This document shows, one piece after another, positions 1-6,997 of a stretch of 15,256 nucleotides of DNA (within the stretch, counting starts at the first letter, position 1; each line of letters opens with the position of its first letter). The position numbers and the translations under genes are program-made. The notes under the pieces are model-generated. The model saw only the letters and a program-made list of their open reading frames with translations. It was not told where the DNA came from and did not search any database. Source of the DNA: Candidatus Aenigmatarchaeota archaeon (GTDB taxonomy: Archaea > Aenigmatarchaeota > Aenigmatarchaeia > QMZP01); contig QMZP01000004.1 in NCBI GenBank assembly GCA_003663225.1, forward strand, positions 1-15,256, given 5' to 3'.

Positions 1-745
1 ATATTATACCGAACCTCAGAAGGAGCATTCTCAATTTTTCAATAACATCCTTTGAATTCATCGTTATTCCTATAATTTTCGCGCTTCTGTCCACCCAACC
101 TTCGGCGTCGTACAGCCCTCTCATGAAACGGGATAGTGTCTTGTTATCAAATCTGCATACGTCATCGGTTATCCTCCTTTCCGGGCTTATGATACCTCCA
201 AAATCATGCTTCACCATATCCAAAAGCGCTTTGCTGTAGAGCTTGATTTCATAATAGCCCTTGCCTCTTCTCTTCATAATGCCGCTGTTAATGCCCAATT
301 TTTCTGCAATGCCTGAATAATGTTTTGCCAGCTCCTCATCGGATTCGGATATGTTTATTCGGTTCTTGTCCCTGCTGCCGTCACCAAGTATATATCCAAG
401 CAGTTGCGCTAACCCGGAATCAATGGAAGACTTGCCTTCAAACCCGACGTTTTTAACGCTTATAAGCATGTCACCGGCCCTCAGATCCCGTGCCGGTTTC
501 TCTTTGAGCCCTTCATCACCCACGGTGAAAAGTACATGTTCGGGGGTCACACACAGCCTCATGGTGGGAGCGATTGTTTTTATCTCAATGGATTTATCTG
601 AGTTTCTCTTGAAGAAGTGATTGTGCTTGCCTGGAACCGTCTTAAATTCCTTCAAATCGAGGCACATTAACCGATTCTCCCCCACGTCCCTTATTCTACG
701 GATGCTGCCATCCTCAAGCTGGACGAGGGAGTCCCCATGCACACA
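1..745 (-). other. Intein with LAGLIDADG homing endonuclease inside aRF1 (partial)
   Basis: From Cys177 of the reading frame the protein changes to intein sequence; 248 intein residues are visible. Block A is [14 protein letters not shown] at intein 1-14, with nucleophile Cys1. Block B is CVTPEHVLF, with the TxxH pair Thr67 and His70. Two dodecapeptides follow: [12 protein letters not shown] (112-123) and [11 protein letters not shown] (207-217), the two active-site helices of a LAGLIDADG endonuclease. The C-terminal splicing blocks (terminal His-Asn and +1 Ser/Thr/Cys) lie beyond the left edge. Codons are richer in A/T at third positions than in the host part, which fits a horizontally acquired element. 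Inteins are spliced out after translation; the endonuclease cuts intein-free alleles to spread. Confidence 0.92.
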
Positions 746-1273
746 CCATCCACCCTTCTTGGTCTTGCCTGGCACTATGGACTCCATGTGCTTCAGGCTT
801 TCTATCTTCTTGCCCGACAGCAGGCCTATCTCGGCCTCTGACTTATCCAGGACGATAAGGCCGTATACCTCCTTCTCCCTAAACAGCTCGTTCAGCGGGT
901 CTAGTATGAAGTCCTGGCCGCACCAGTAAAGCTTGGTCTTGACCGGCTCCGGGGGCTCTATGGCCCATATCTCTATGTCCGCTTCCCCTTCCTTCTCGGA
1001 AACGTTGCCGCAGAATATGGCCAGTCCGTTCTTGGGCGTCTGCTTGTATAGCTTTAGGTGCTGGAGTATCTTCTCGAGCGCTCCCATGACATTCTTCCTG
1101 ACACTCTTGCTCTTTATGTTCTGGGCGGTCGACTGTTCCTGCCTTATCTGGTCCGATATCTTGGACAGGTTGTATCCCGAGGGAACGTAAACAGTGACCA
1201 GTTCTGTGTGCCTTCCTCTTATGCTGCCCAGCATGTCGAGCAACTTCTTAAGCTTCTTCCTGTTCTCTTCCAT
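1..1273 (-). CDS. prf1: Archaeal class I release factor aRF1, N-terminal part, intein-interrupted (partial)
   Basis: aRF1 reads all three stop codons in the ribosomal A site and triggers peptide release. Residues 1-176 are host protein. They include the NIKS stop-codon motif (52-55, in the context [13 protein letters not shown]) and the YxCxxxF motif (Tyr116, Cys118, Phe122), which together mark a true e/aRF1 rather than Pelota or a bacterial-type relative. The run PGKTKKGG at 168-175 is the catalytic-loop approach, where GGQ is expected. The next residue is Trp176, and an intein starts at Cys177. The frame is open to the left edge (424 codons), so the C-terminal intein and the rest of aRF1 lie outside. 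The start is the ATG at 1273, with a TATA-like box 28-37 bp upstream. The gene is divergent from the KaiC-like gene. The family is certain; whether the spliced product is active is not, because of Trp at the Gln position. Confidence 0.93.
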   Translation of the reverse strand, partial: MEENRKKLKKLLDMLGSIRGRHTELVTVYVPSGYNLSKISDQIRQEQSTAQNIKSKSVRKNVMGALEKILQHLKLYKQTPKNGLAIFCGNVSEKEGEADIEIWAIEPPEPVKTKLYWCGQDFILDPLNELFREKEVYGLIVLDKSEAEIGLLSGKKIESLKHMESIVPGKTKKGGWCVHGDSLVQLEDGSIRRIRDVGENRLMCLDLKEFKTVPGKHNHFFKRNSDKSIEIKTIAPTMRLCVTPEHVLFTVGDEGLKEKPARDLRAGDMLISVKNVGFEGKSSIDSGLAQLLGYILGDGSRDKNRINISESDEELAKHYSGIAEKLGINSGIMKRRGKGYYEIKLYSKALLDMVKHDFGGIISPERRITDDVCRFDNKTLSRFMRGLYDAEGWVDRSAKIIGITMNSKDVIEKLRMLLLRFGII

Positions 1274-1300
1274 AGTCTTACACCTGCTTATGTTAGCGTA

Positions 1301-1310
1301 ATTAATAAAT
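1301..1310 (-). promoter_or_regulatory. TATA-like box for aRF1
   Basis: On the minus strand the sequence reads ATTTATTAAT, 28-37 bp before the aRF1 ATG, suggesting a short leader. It shares the 80-bp divergent spacer with the KaiC-like gene promoter. Confidence 0.5.
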
Positions 1311-1321
1311 GAAGTGGTTCA

Positions 1322-1330
1322 ATATATAAT
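1322..1330 (+). promoter_or_regulatory. TATA-like box for the KaiC-like ATPase gene
   Basis: ATATATAAT lies 24-32 bp before the ATG at 1354, the spacing of a leaderless archaeal transcript. No clear Shine-Dalgarno sequence sits directly before the ATG. Confidence 0.55.
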
Positions 1331-1353
1331 AAGCAGACGGGGGGTTTTGTCTA

Positions 1354-2049
1354 ATGGAAAGAGTGAAAAGCGGGGTTCCGGGGCTCGATGAGATACTAAA
1401 CGGGGGCGTTCCCAAGAACCAGCTTATACTGATAACAGGCACCAGTGGGACCGGTAAGACCATACTCGGCACGCAGTTCTTGTATAGTGGTGCGAAGGAC
1501 TTTAATGAGAATTCAGTCTTCCTGTCATTCGAGGAGCCGTCTGACCTCATAAAGGAGAACTGCAAGCAGTTCGGCTGGAACATAGATTCGCTCGAGAAGC
1601 AGGGGAAGTTCGCTTTCATAAGGTATGACCCGTACAGGATAGAGGACGTCTTCGACATACTCGAATCCACCATAAGGGAAGTGGGCGCGTCGCGTGTCCT
1701 CATAGATTCCATATCCGCCCTGGGCCTGTACGTCAGGGACAAGACAGAACTCAGGAGCATGATATACAACCTGTCCAGGATACTGAGGAAGCTGAACTGC
1801 ACAGCCATGATAGTCTCTGAGATAGTGCATGGCACAGAGCCCAGGATATCCAGGTACGGCGTGGAGGAGTTCGTGTCTGACAGCGTCATCGTCATGTATT
1901 ACGAGAGGATAGACAGTGTATTCAACAGGGCCATGCAGGTCTGGAAGCTCAGGGGCTCTTCCCACTCCCAAAAGCTACACCCTTACAACATAAGCAAGAA
2001 AGGCATATTCGTCGACCACCTGTCAGAGGCGTTCATAAAAGGAACGTAA
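1354..2049 (+). CDS. Single-domain KaiC-like RecA-superfamily ATPase
   Basis: This is a 231-residue ATPase of the archaeal KaiC/RadA-like family (COG0467 type). It opens with the family signature VKSGVPGLDEILNGGVP. Walker A is GTSGTGKT at 29-36, the acidic pair in SFEEPS (60-61) is the likely catalytic Glu position, and Walker B is RVLIDS at 114-119. The late SHSQKLHPYNIS segment (203-214) matches the conserved C-terminal loop of these proteins. Cellular role is unknown; relatives act as signalling or assembly ATPases. It lies beside, but convergent with, a pilus-type ATPase, so it is not in the same operon. It does not look like the archaellum protein ArlH, since its Walker and Glu motifs are intact and typical. 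The stop is directly adjacent to the stop of the next gene. Confidence 0.85.
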   Translation: MERVKSGVPGLDEILNGGVPKNQLILITGTSGTGKTILGTQFLYSGAKDFNENSVFLSFEEPSDLIKENCKQFGWNIDSLEKQGKFAFIRYDPYRIEDVFDILESTIREVGASRVLIDSISALGLYVRDKTELRSMIYNLSRILRKLNCTAMIVSEIVHGTEPRISRYGVEEFVSDSVIVMYYERIDSVFNRAMQVWKLRGSSHSQKLHPYNISKKGIFVDHLSEAFIKGT

Positions 2050-3798
2050 TCACTTTATGACTTTCAGCCCAGTGGCTGACTTCCATATCTTCTCGACCTC
2101 TTCCCTGGTCTTGGTCTCATAAGGCGGCAAATCCTTCTCAACCCATTCCATTATGGTGTCCCTGTCCTTGTAATACAGGTTTATCAGCTTGGAGACCTCG
2201 TCGAAGTCTGACACGTCGTTCTTCTGCATCCACTTGAGGACATTCTCCATGGCCTTCAGCTCCTTCTTTATGTCGCCGTACGGTATGCCCCTCTCAAAGG
2301 ATATCCTTCTGAGGACCTCGGACGATGTTATGTTTTCCCTGAACTCGTCAGTGGACGGTATCCAGCCGAACGTCTGTATCGTGTGGGCCTTCCCGGTCTT
2401 GGCATCAACTGACTGGACCTCGACTATGCTCTTCACCCTCCTGGCACTCTTTCCCTTCTCCCTGGCATGCACCATGACCACGAGAACATCGAGCGCCTCT
2501 ATGAGCGACGGCGACAGCTCTATTGGCGGGGTCTCGAGCCTCTTGATGACATCGTCTATCGAGCCGGCGTGTATGGTGCCCAGTGACGGGTGTCCGGAGT
2601 TCATGCCCTGGAACATGACATAGGCTTCCTTGCCCCTGACTTCTCCCACTATCACGTAATCCGGATTCTGCCTGAAAGATTCCCTGAGAAGGTCGAACAG
2701 GTCGACCTCTCCATACCTCTTGCCCTCGGATCCCGGTATGCCGAAGCCGCTCCTTGTCACGGATGGTATCCAGTTCTCGTGCGGCAGGTTCATCTCCCTG
2801 GTATCCTCTATGCTTATTATCTTGTCCTCCGGGGGAATGAACATGCTCAGCACGTTGAGTATGGTGGTCTTTCCCGTCGAAACGCCCCCGCATACGAGTA
2901 TGGAGATGTTGTGCTGAAGAAGGAACCATAGGTATGCCATGAGCTCTGGGGAAGCCGTCTTCATGTTTATCAGGTCGACAGGTGACAATGGGTTGGACCT
3001 GAACTTCCTTATGGAGAACGTCGGCCCCTTTGTTGTGACATCCCTAGCCAGGGACGCCTGAACCCTGGAGCCGTCGGGAAGGCTGCCGTCGAGCAGCGGG
3101 TTGGCGTATGATATGTACCTCCCGCACCTTTCCGAGAGCTTGACCACGAAGTCACTCAGGTTGCCTATGTCCTTGTATACCAGGTTGGTCTCTATTGAGC
3201 CGAACTTCCTGTGGACTATGTAGACCGGGGTGTTTATGCCCGAGCATCCTATATCCTCTATGTACGGGTCATGCATGAACGGCTCTATCTCGTTTATGCC
3301 CACGAAGTTCCTTATGATGTAGTACATTATGTTGACGTAGCTTGAGGGCTGGAGCTTCATCCCGGTCTCCTTTATTATCTGCTTGACCTTCTTCTCCAGG
3401 TACTCTATAGCCCCTTTCTTGTTCTGTATGGATGACATCTTGACGTCTATTAGCTCGGTTAGGTTTTCCTCTATCTTCTTCAGCGTTTCCTCTTCACTCC
3501 TGCTCAATTTGGGCTCTATCACATTGTACTTTATGCCGCGTATCTTGTCATCCCACTTTATCTCGGCGTATGTGAAAGGCTCTATGAGCGGGTAGTTGAC
3601 GAACGTGTCAGAAAGCTTCTTGAACGACGGGAACTCTATGAAGTAGTTCGGCTCCCTTATGTTTATGGGCGGGTATTCGCTGGAAGGCTTGGATATCGAT
3701 GTGATTTTCTTCCTAAGCATCCCCCTGCTTTCCTTAAGCTTCCTCAGGATGGAACCGATGTCGATCTTGCCCCCTACCTTTGAAAAACTCTTGCCCAT
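2050..3798 (-). CDS. Type II/IV secretion system ATPase (GspE/TadA/ArlI family)
   Basis: This 582-residue cytoplasmic hexameric ATPase would power assembly of an archaeal type IV pilus-like or archaellum-like filament. An N-terminal domain (about 1-270) of the secretion-ATPase kind includes the conserved LPDGSRVQASL stretch (240-250). Walker A is GGVSTGKT at 304-311. The Asp box is IISIEDTREMNLPHENW (327-343). Walker B is YVIVGEVRG (381-389), and the His box is SGHPSLGTIHAGS (401-413). A tail of about 130 residues follows. The partner FlaJ/TadC-like membrane protein is encoded directly upstream with a 41-bp gap, the usual pairing. A TATA-like box in the gap suggests the gene can also be transcribed alone. 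No pilin or prepilin peptidase is present here, so the filament type cannot be named. Confidence 0.92.
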   Translation of the reverse strand: MGKSFSKVGGKIDIGSILRKLKESRGMLRKKITSISKPSSEYPPINIREPNYFIEFPSFKKLSDTFVNYPLIEPFTYAEIKWDDKIRGIKYNVIEPKLSRSEEETLKKIEENLTELIDVKMSSIQNKKGAIEYLEKKVKQIIKETGMKLQPSSYVNIMYYIIRNFVGINEIEPFMHDPYIEDIGCSGINTPVYIVHRKFGSIETNLVYKDIGNLSDFVVKLSERCGRYISYANPLLDGSLPDGSRVQASLARDVTTKGPTFSIRKFRSNPLSPVDLINMKTASPELMAYLWFLLQHNISILVCGGVSTGKTTILNVLSMFIPPEDKIISIEDTREMNLPHENWIPSVTRSGFGIPGSEGKRYGEVDLFDLLRESFRQNPDYVIVGEVRGKEAYVMFQGMNSGHPSLGTIHAGSIDDVIKRLETPPIELSPSLIEALDVLVVMVHAREKGKSARRVKSIVEVQSVDAKTGKAHTIQTFGWIPSTDEFRENITSSEVLRRISFERGIPYGDIKKELKAMENVLKWMQKNDVSDFDEVSKLINLYYKDRDTIMEWVEKDLPPYETKTREEVEKIWKSATGLKVIK

Positions 3799-3819
3799 GG
3801 TTATCTATTGGTCCTCGGG

Positions 3820-3830
3820 TTTAATACTTT
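3820..3830 (-). promoter_or_regulatory. TATA-like box for the secretion ATPase gene
   Basis: On the minus strand AAAGTATTAAA lies 22-32 bp before the ATPase ATG, in the 41-bp gap after the TadC-like gene. It would allow separate transcription of the two partner genes. Confidence 0.45.
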
Positions 3831-3839
3831 TCCCAGCTC

Positions 3840-4721
3840 TCAGATGCCCGGATACGTCATGTGTATGAAGGCCAGGAAGCTCGCGTTAAGTGAAGGCAAC
3901 ACGAGCCATGTTATTATAAGGACGAGGTCGTTTATTCCGAGGCCCAGAATCTCCCCTCCTATTATGCCCATCACACCCAGTATGGCTAGCATCATAAGCG
4001 GGGCTGCGACCAGCAGCGCCGTGTATATGTCTGCGTATGTCGACAGCGTCTTCAGGTACTTCTCCCTCTTTATACTGTACTCGAACAGCGCCTTCTCTGA
4101 CATGTCGTTTATGTAGTCCACGAGATTGCCCCCCTTCTCTATGGTAGCGGATATGCCTGTCAGTATCTGCTTGAATGACTGGGAGGGCGTCTTGCTGGCC
4201 ACTGCGTCTATGGCCCTGGTGGAGCTCATGCCGAACGTCTTTATGTTCCTGACTATCATCTTGGCATTGTTTGATATGTGGCCGTACTCCTCGAAATCGG
4301 TTAGCATGTCGAACATGTGCTCGGGCGGTATGCCCGAAGATGCTATGGCATTCATATGAGCCAGCGCGAACGGCAGGTTGTTGTCTATCTCGTTCTGTAT
4401 GGACTTGGCCTTCTGTATGGGGTATATGTAGAATATGAAGAACGCTATGGATGCCAAGAGTATGGGTATCAGCGTTACCAGGTACATAAACAGAAAGAAC
4501 GAAAAATCGAAGAGCAGGTGAAGCACGAGTATGGATGCCAGCGTGGCTATGTACACGAGGGTGGTGGTGAAGAATATCATGCATACCCATGTCTTCAGGA
4601 GTATCTGTATGCCTGCGCCCTCCAGGTGCGCCTTGAGCGGTCTGAAATTGTCCATGTTCCGGTCTACGATGCCGCTGAAGACCTTGACAGATGCGCTCTT
4701 GTACATATCCAGGCTAAGCAT
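3840..4721 (-). CDS. Type II secretion system F / TadC-FlaJ-like membrane protein
   Basis: This 293-residue integral membrane protein would form the inner-membrane platform of a type IV pilus-like machine, docking the ATPase encoded next to it. Two to three hydrophobic segments occur at about 43-105, then a cytoplasmic T2SF helical domain (about 110-225) with the typical stretch TPSQSFKQILTGISATIEKGG. Two more membrane segments lie near the C-terminus (AALLVAAPLMML-like region and LVLIITWLVLPS region). Length fits the half-size TadC form with one F domain, not the roughly 550-residue ArlJ with two. The start is the ATG at 4721, which has a TATA-like box 20-29 bp upstream. Family confidence is high; the filament served is unknown. 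Confidence 0.88.
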   Translation of the reverse strand: MLSLDMYKSASVKVFSGIVDRNMDNFRPLKAHLEGAGIQILLKTWVCMIFFTTTLVYIATLASILVLHLLFDFSFFLFMYLVTLIPILLASIAFFIFYIYPIQKAKSIQNEIDNNLPFALAHMNAIASSGIPPEHMFDMLTDFEEYGHISNNAKMIVRNIKTFGMSSTRAIDAVASKTPSQSFKQILTGISATIEKGGNLVDYINDMSEKALFEYSIKREKYLKTLSTYADIYTALLVAAPLMMLAILGVMGIIGGEILGLGINDLVLIITWLVLPSLNASFLAFIHMTYPGI

Positions 4722-4740
4722 GCTTTAATATTGTCGCCCA

Positions 4741-4750
4741 GGATAAAAAT
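4741..4750 (-). promoter_or_regulatory. TATA-like / T-rich element between eS26 and the TadC-like gene
   Basis: The minus strand reads ATTTTTATCC 20-29 bp before the TadC-like ATG, a weak TATA box. The surrounding T-rich stretch directly follows the eS26 stop, so it may also act as a terminator for the ribosomal pair. Confidence 0.4.
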
Positions 4751-4759
4751 AGAAAAGCG

Positions 4760-5023
4760 TCACTTCTTTCTTCGCACTATGTTCCTGTGCCTGGCGCATG
4801 CCGGGCAGGCCCTTGCCTTGTTCTGCATGAATGCGGGCATGCCTCTCCGGCCCCCCATCTGCCTCAGCACGGTGTCGCTTATCCTGAATCCCTTAACCAC
4901 GCTGAACGTCTTGTACTTGGGCACCCTCTTTCCGCAGAAGCTGCAGGTAACCATTGACTCGTTACCCCTTCCTTTGGTGTGGTGCCACCCTCTCTTATAA
5001 AAGCTCTTTTTACCACTCATCAT
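4760..5023 (-). CDS. rps26e: Ribosomal protein eS26
   Basis: This is an 87-residue small-subunit protein. The core reads KGRG, then VTCSFCGKRVPK (first CxxC, with the eS26 pattern C-x2-C-x3-VPK), then VVKGFRISD, and ends ACPACARHRNIVRR (second CxxC, matching the family's CVSCAIHSKVVR-like end). The four cysteines would bind one zinc; in the ribosome eS26 sits at the mRNA exit channel. ATG codons occur at 5023 and 5020 in tandem; the first is chosen. It follows eL40 with a gap of 4 bp, so the two are very probably co-transcribed. eS26 is not found in all archaeal lineages and is typical of TACK/eukaryotes, so its presence is a lineage clue. Confidence 0.9.
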   Translation of the reverse strand: MMSGKKSFYKRGWHHTKGRGNESMVTCSFCGKRVPKYKTFSVVKGFRISDTVLRQMGGRRGMPAFMQNKARACPACARHRNIVRRKK

Positions 5024-5027
5024 ATCC

Positions 5028-5198
5028 CTACTTGCGCTTCCTCATGGGCCTGAGGTCTTTGTGCTTGCATTTCCTGCATTTGGCCTTCTTATGCCTGACC
5101 TTCATGCTGTCCGTTCTCAGCTTCGCTCCACAATTCATGCAAACGTATACCCTGTGGAAGAGCCTGTCTTCCGCTTCCTTGAATTTTCCTTTTGGCAT
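5028..5198 (-). CDS. rpl40e: Ribosomal protein eL40
   Basis: This 56-residue basic large-subunit protein reads MPKGKFKEAEDRLFHRVYVC at its start, then MNCGAKLR. Two CxxC pairs follow the eL40 spacing (Cys20/Cys23 and Cys41/Cys44) and bind zinc. The end CRKCKHKDLRPMRKRK matches the family's C-terminal CRKCGYKGLRPK-type motif. Length matches archaeal eL40 (about 50-56 residues). It lies 4 bp upstream of eS26. An inverted repeat and TATA-like boxes precede it, and it is divergent from tRNA-Cys. Confidence 0.92.
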   Translation of the reverse strand: MPKGKFKEAEDRLFHRVYVCMNCGAKLRTDSMKVRHKKAKCRKCKHKDLRPMRKRK

Positions 5199-5209
5199 AT
5201 CTTTACCTG

Positions 5210-5230
5210 CTAACCCTTTAGGGTAGTTAG
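5210..5230 (-). promoter_or_regulatory. Imperfect inverted repeat in the eL40-eS26 leader
   Basis: CTAACCC and GGGTagTTAG arms flank a TTTA centre, 12 bp before the eL40 ATG and downstream of the TATA-like boxes. It would be inside the mRNA leader, able to form a hairpin with about 5 solid pairs. A role as protein-binding or autoregulatory site is only inference. Confidence 0.35.
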
Positions 5231-5233
5231 GAT

Positions 5234-5259
5234 ATTTTAAATATGTAACATATATAAAT
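5234..5259. promoter_or_regulatory. Overlapping divergent promoters of eL40-eS26 and tRNA-Cys
   Basis: The A/T block contains TTTAAATATG (5236-5245), 25-34 bp before tRNA-Cys on plus. On minus it contains TATTTAAAAT (5234-5243) and TATTTATATATG (5248-5259), 36-61 bp before the eL40 ATG. The two units appear to share this core. Confidence 0.5.
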
Positions 5260-5269
5260 ACTCACTCAA

Positions 5270-5385
5270 GCGGAGATGGCGGAACGGCTACGCGCCCGCC
5301 TGCAGGAGCCTTTATTTCCTAGACAGCGGTTCGGGAAAGAAGCTCCAGAAAGCGGGTCAACTGGGTTCGACTCCCAGTCTCCGCT
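5270..5385 (+). tRNA. tRNA-Cys (GCA), intron-containing
   Basis: The 7-bp acceptor GCGGAGA pairs with TCTCCGC. The D-stem is GCG/CGC with GG in its loop. The anticodon stem is CCCGC/GCGGG, and the loop CTGCAG-A carries GCA at 5302-5304. The variable loop is TCAA and the T-arm is CTGGG/CCCAG with TTCGACT. The discriminator is T (U73), the known identity base of tRNA-Cys. Removing a 45-nt intron after position 37 leaves 71 nt. CCA is not encoded. Confidence 0.93.
5306..5350 (+). other. tRNA-Cys intron at canonical position 37/38
   Basis: The 45-nt insert lies between G37 (5305) and A38 (5351). CTG of the exon pairs with CAG of the intron end, one C-C mismatch follows, and GAGC pairs with GCTC inside. 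The bulges AGG and AAA hold the cut sites, giving a slightly relaxed bulge-helix-bulge for the archaeal splicing endonuclease. Ends could shift by one base. Confidence 0.8.
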
Positions 5386-5732
5386 CTATATCACCCACGA
5401 AGCTGCTATTATCAGAGAATATGTTATAAGCCCGAGAAGGAAGGATGCGGGGTCGCTCTTCAGCGTCTTTGTATCCTTGTTGTGCTTGTATATATGCTTC
5501 TCAAGTATGTGGAATATAGTGAACCCTATTAGCACGAACATGAGGGATATCTTGTTTAGCATGATGCCATTCTCATAGAGGCGGGGAACATATGCAGGAA
5601 CAGGTATGTTATAAGGATGCCTGCGGTGAACAACATCGCCTTCATGCAGTTGGCTGACTTGACGTTGACTCGCCGGCTGAAGTAGTGGTTCAGGCCAGGA
5701 ATGCCCCCATGGCAATAAGCAGCACCGTTCAT
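5386..5732 (-). pseudogene. Frameshifted remnant of an integral membrane protein gene
   Basis: Three successive frames give one coherent membrane protein. First comes VLLIAMGAFLA (about 5720-5688), then GLNHYFSRRVNVKSANCMKA followed by MLFTAGILITYLFLHMFP, then RLYENGIMLNKISLMFVLIG followed by FTIFHILEKHIYKHNK, ending LLGLITYSLIIAASWVI. Joining them needs at least two frameshifts, near 5690 and 5580. The pieces read like a multi-pass protein family whose middle has an FLHxFP...LEKxIYKH pattern; I cannot name it. No full-length start is seen, and the end stops right at the 3' end of tRNA-Cys, suggesting C-terminal truncation too. This explains the otherwise gene-free stretch 5386-5804. Sequencing error could produce one shift, but two plus truncation favours decay. 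Confidence 0.68.
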
Positions 5733-5771
5733 GAATATTTGGATTTAGACAAATAAAGCTTCGTTAAGCTC

Positions 5772-5783
5772 GATATATTAAAA
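5772..5783 (+). promoter_or_regulatory. TATA-like box for the antiporter gene
   Basis: GATATATTAAAA lies 22-33 bp before the ATG at 5805, typical of a leaderless archaeal promoter. Confidence 0.55.
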
Positions 5784-5804
5784 CCGAAAGCCCAATTATA
5801 TTTG

Positions 5805-6977
5805 ATGAACATATTCCTCTTCCTTAGCTTGGTGTTCCTTTTCACGTTCTTACTGGGAAGGCTGATGGAAAGGATAAGGGTGCCCTGGATATTCTCTGCG
5901 CTAATCATAGGGGCATTGCTGTCGCTATTCAACCCATTCTCTTCTGTGACGTCCTCATCCACGTTCGATTTCCTCGCAAACATGGGCATGTATTTCCTGC
6001 TTTTTATCATCGGGTTCGAGATAGACCTGAATGAATTGAAAAAGAAGAGCAGGTTCATCCTCAAAACGACGTTCTTCATCATACTTCTGGAAGCACTATT
6101 CGGCAGCATGCTTATACACTTCATATTCGGCTACGAATGGATTATATCGTTTCTGGTGGCGCTTTCATTCGCAACCGTGGGAGAGGCTGTGCTGATACCA
6201 ATCCTGGATGAATTCAAAGCGACCAACACCAAGCTGGGCCAGACTACTATAGGGATAGGAATGATGGACGATATAATAGAGGTCGCACTCTTGGTATTGG
6301 TAATAATAACGATCGGCTCCCAGTCACATGGTCACATGAACGCCCTTATAGCGCTTGGCTCGCTTTTCACTCTGTTCGTGCTCACCGTAGGTTTCACGAA
6401 ATTTCGGGAAAAGGGTAAGAGGTTCAGCGTCTTCAACCTGGAGAGCACGTTCCTGTTTGTAATTTTCATACTCTTTTTCTTCCTCGGCATAGGCATGTTC
6501 GCTGAAGCCACATCCCTTGCAGCACTTCTTGCTGGGATAGGCGTAAAGACCTTCATACCCCGCAAGCGCCTGAGGTCCATCGAAAGCGAAGTGAAGGCGG
6601 TATGCTATGGATTTTTCGCACCAATCTTCTTCCTATGGGCAGGCTTAGGCATGGACCTGTATTCTCTAATCACCTCTCCGCTTCTTGTAGTATCATTGGT
6701 GATCGTGACCAGCGCCGGAAAAATTCTGGGAAGTTATGCCAGTACCAGAAAATATCTGGGGGGCAGGGGGTCGATTCTTCTGGGGATAGGCCTTTCCGTG
6801 AGATTCAGCACGAGCATAGTCATCATGAAGATACTGCTTAAGAACGGCATCATCGGGACGGAGCTCTATTCCATGGTGGTGGCTTCCAGCATACTGTTCA
6901 TGTTCATCGTGCCGGTGGTGTTCTCCAATCTTCTGGTGAAGTGGGGAACGGGCCGTGGAAAGGCAAACAATATTTAA
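5805..6977 (+). CDS. CPA2-family cation/proton antiporter (NapA/Kef type)
   Basis: This 390-residue multi-pass (about 12-13 helices) membrane protein exchanges Na+ or K+ for H+. The N-terminal region has RLMERIRVPWIFSALIIGALL and then MGMYFLLFIIGFEIDL, the usual CPA2 helix 1-3 pattern. The unwound-helix region LSFATVGEAVLIPIL is followed by GMMDDIIEV, with the adjacent Asp-Asp pair of electrogenic antiporters. Late helices include FFAPIFFLWAGLGMDL and GIGLSVRFSTSIVIM. No cytoplasmic RCK/TrkA domain follows, unlike KefB/C. A TTG precedes the chosen ATG; the ATG is preferred because of the TATA spacing. Ion specificity cannot be read from sequence; the Asp-Asp pair favours Na+/H+ exchange with net charge movement. 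Confidence 0.88.
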   Translation: MNIFLFLSLVFLFTFLLGRLMERIRVPWIFSALIIGALLSLFNPFSSVTSSSTFDFLANMGMYFLLFIIGFEIDLNELKKKSRFILKTTFFIILLEALFGSMLIHFIFGYEWIISFLVALSFATVGEAVLIPILDEFKATNTKLGQTTIGIGMMDDIIEVALLVLVIITIGSQSHGHMNALIALGSLFTLFVLTVGFTKFREKGKRFSVFNLESTFLFVIFILFFFLGIGMFAEATSLAALLAGIGVKTFIPRKRLRSIESEVKAVCYGFFAPIFFLWAGLGMDLYSLITSPLLVVSLVIVTSAGKILGSYASTRKYLGGRGSILLGIGLSVRFSTSIVIMKILLKNGIIGTELYSMVVASSILFMFIVPVVFSNLLVKWGTGRGKANNI

Positions 6978-6978
6978 A
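6970..6978 (+). promoter_or_regulatory. TATA-like box for the Get3/ArsA gene
   Basis: ATATTTAAA lies 20-28 bp before the ATG at 6998 and overlaps the last codons and stop of the antiporter gene. Confidence 0.5.
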
Positions 6979-6997
6979 CGGGCGGTAAATAAACACT

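Noticed and set aside
1..1312. Plus-strand open frames of 65-102 residues opposite aRF1
   Set aside because: They are antisense shadows; the minus frame carries recognisable aRF1 and intein motifs over its entire length.
1354..2049. Archaellum ArlH (FlaH) next to an ArlI/ArlJ-like pair
   Set aside because: Size is similar, but the motifs are those of ordinary KaiC-like proteins, the gene converges on the pair rather than sharing its operon, and the platform protein is TadC-size.
4317..5000. A 227-residue plus-strand frame over the TadC-like and eS26 genes
   Set aside because: Its translation has no recognisable domain and it opposes two convincing genes with their own promoter and family motifs.
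5270..5385. tRNA-Leu or tRNA-Ser with long variable arm
   Set aside because: The extra length fits an anticodon-loop intron instead: CCCGC pairs with GCGGG after removal, leaving a 4-nt variable loop, GCA anticodon and U73, which specify Cys.
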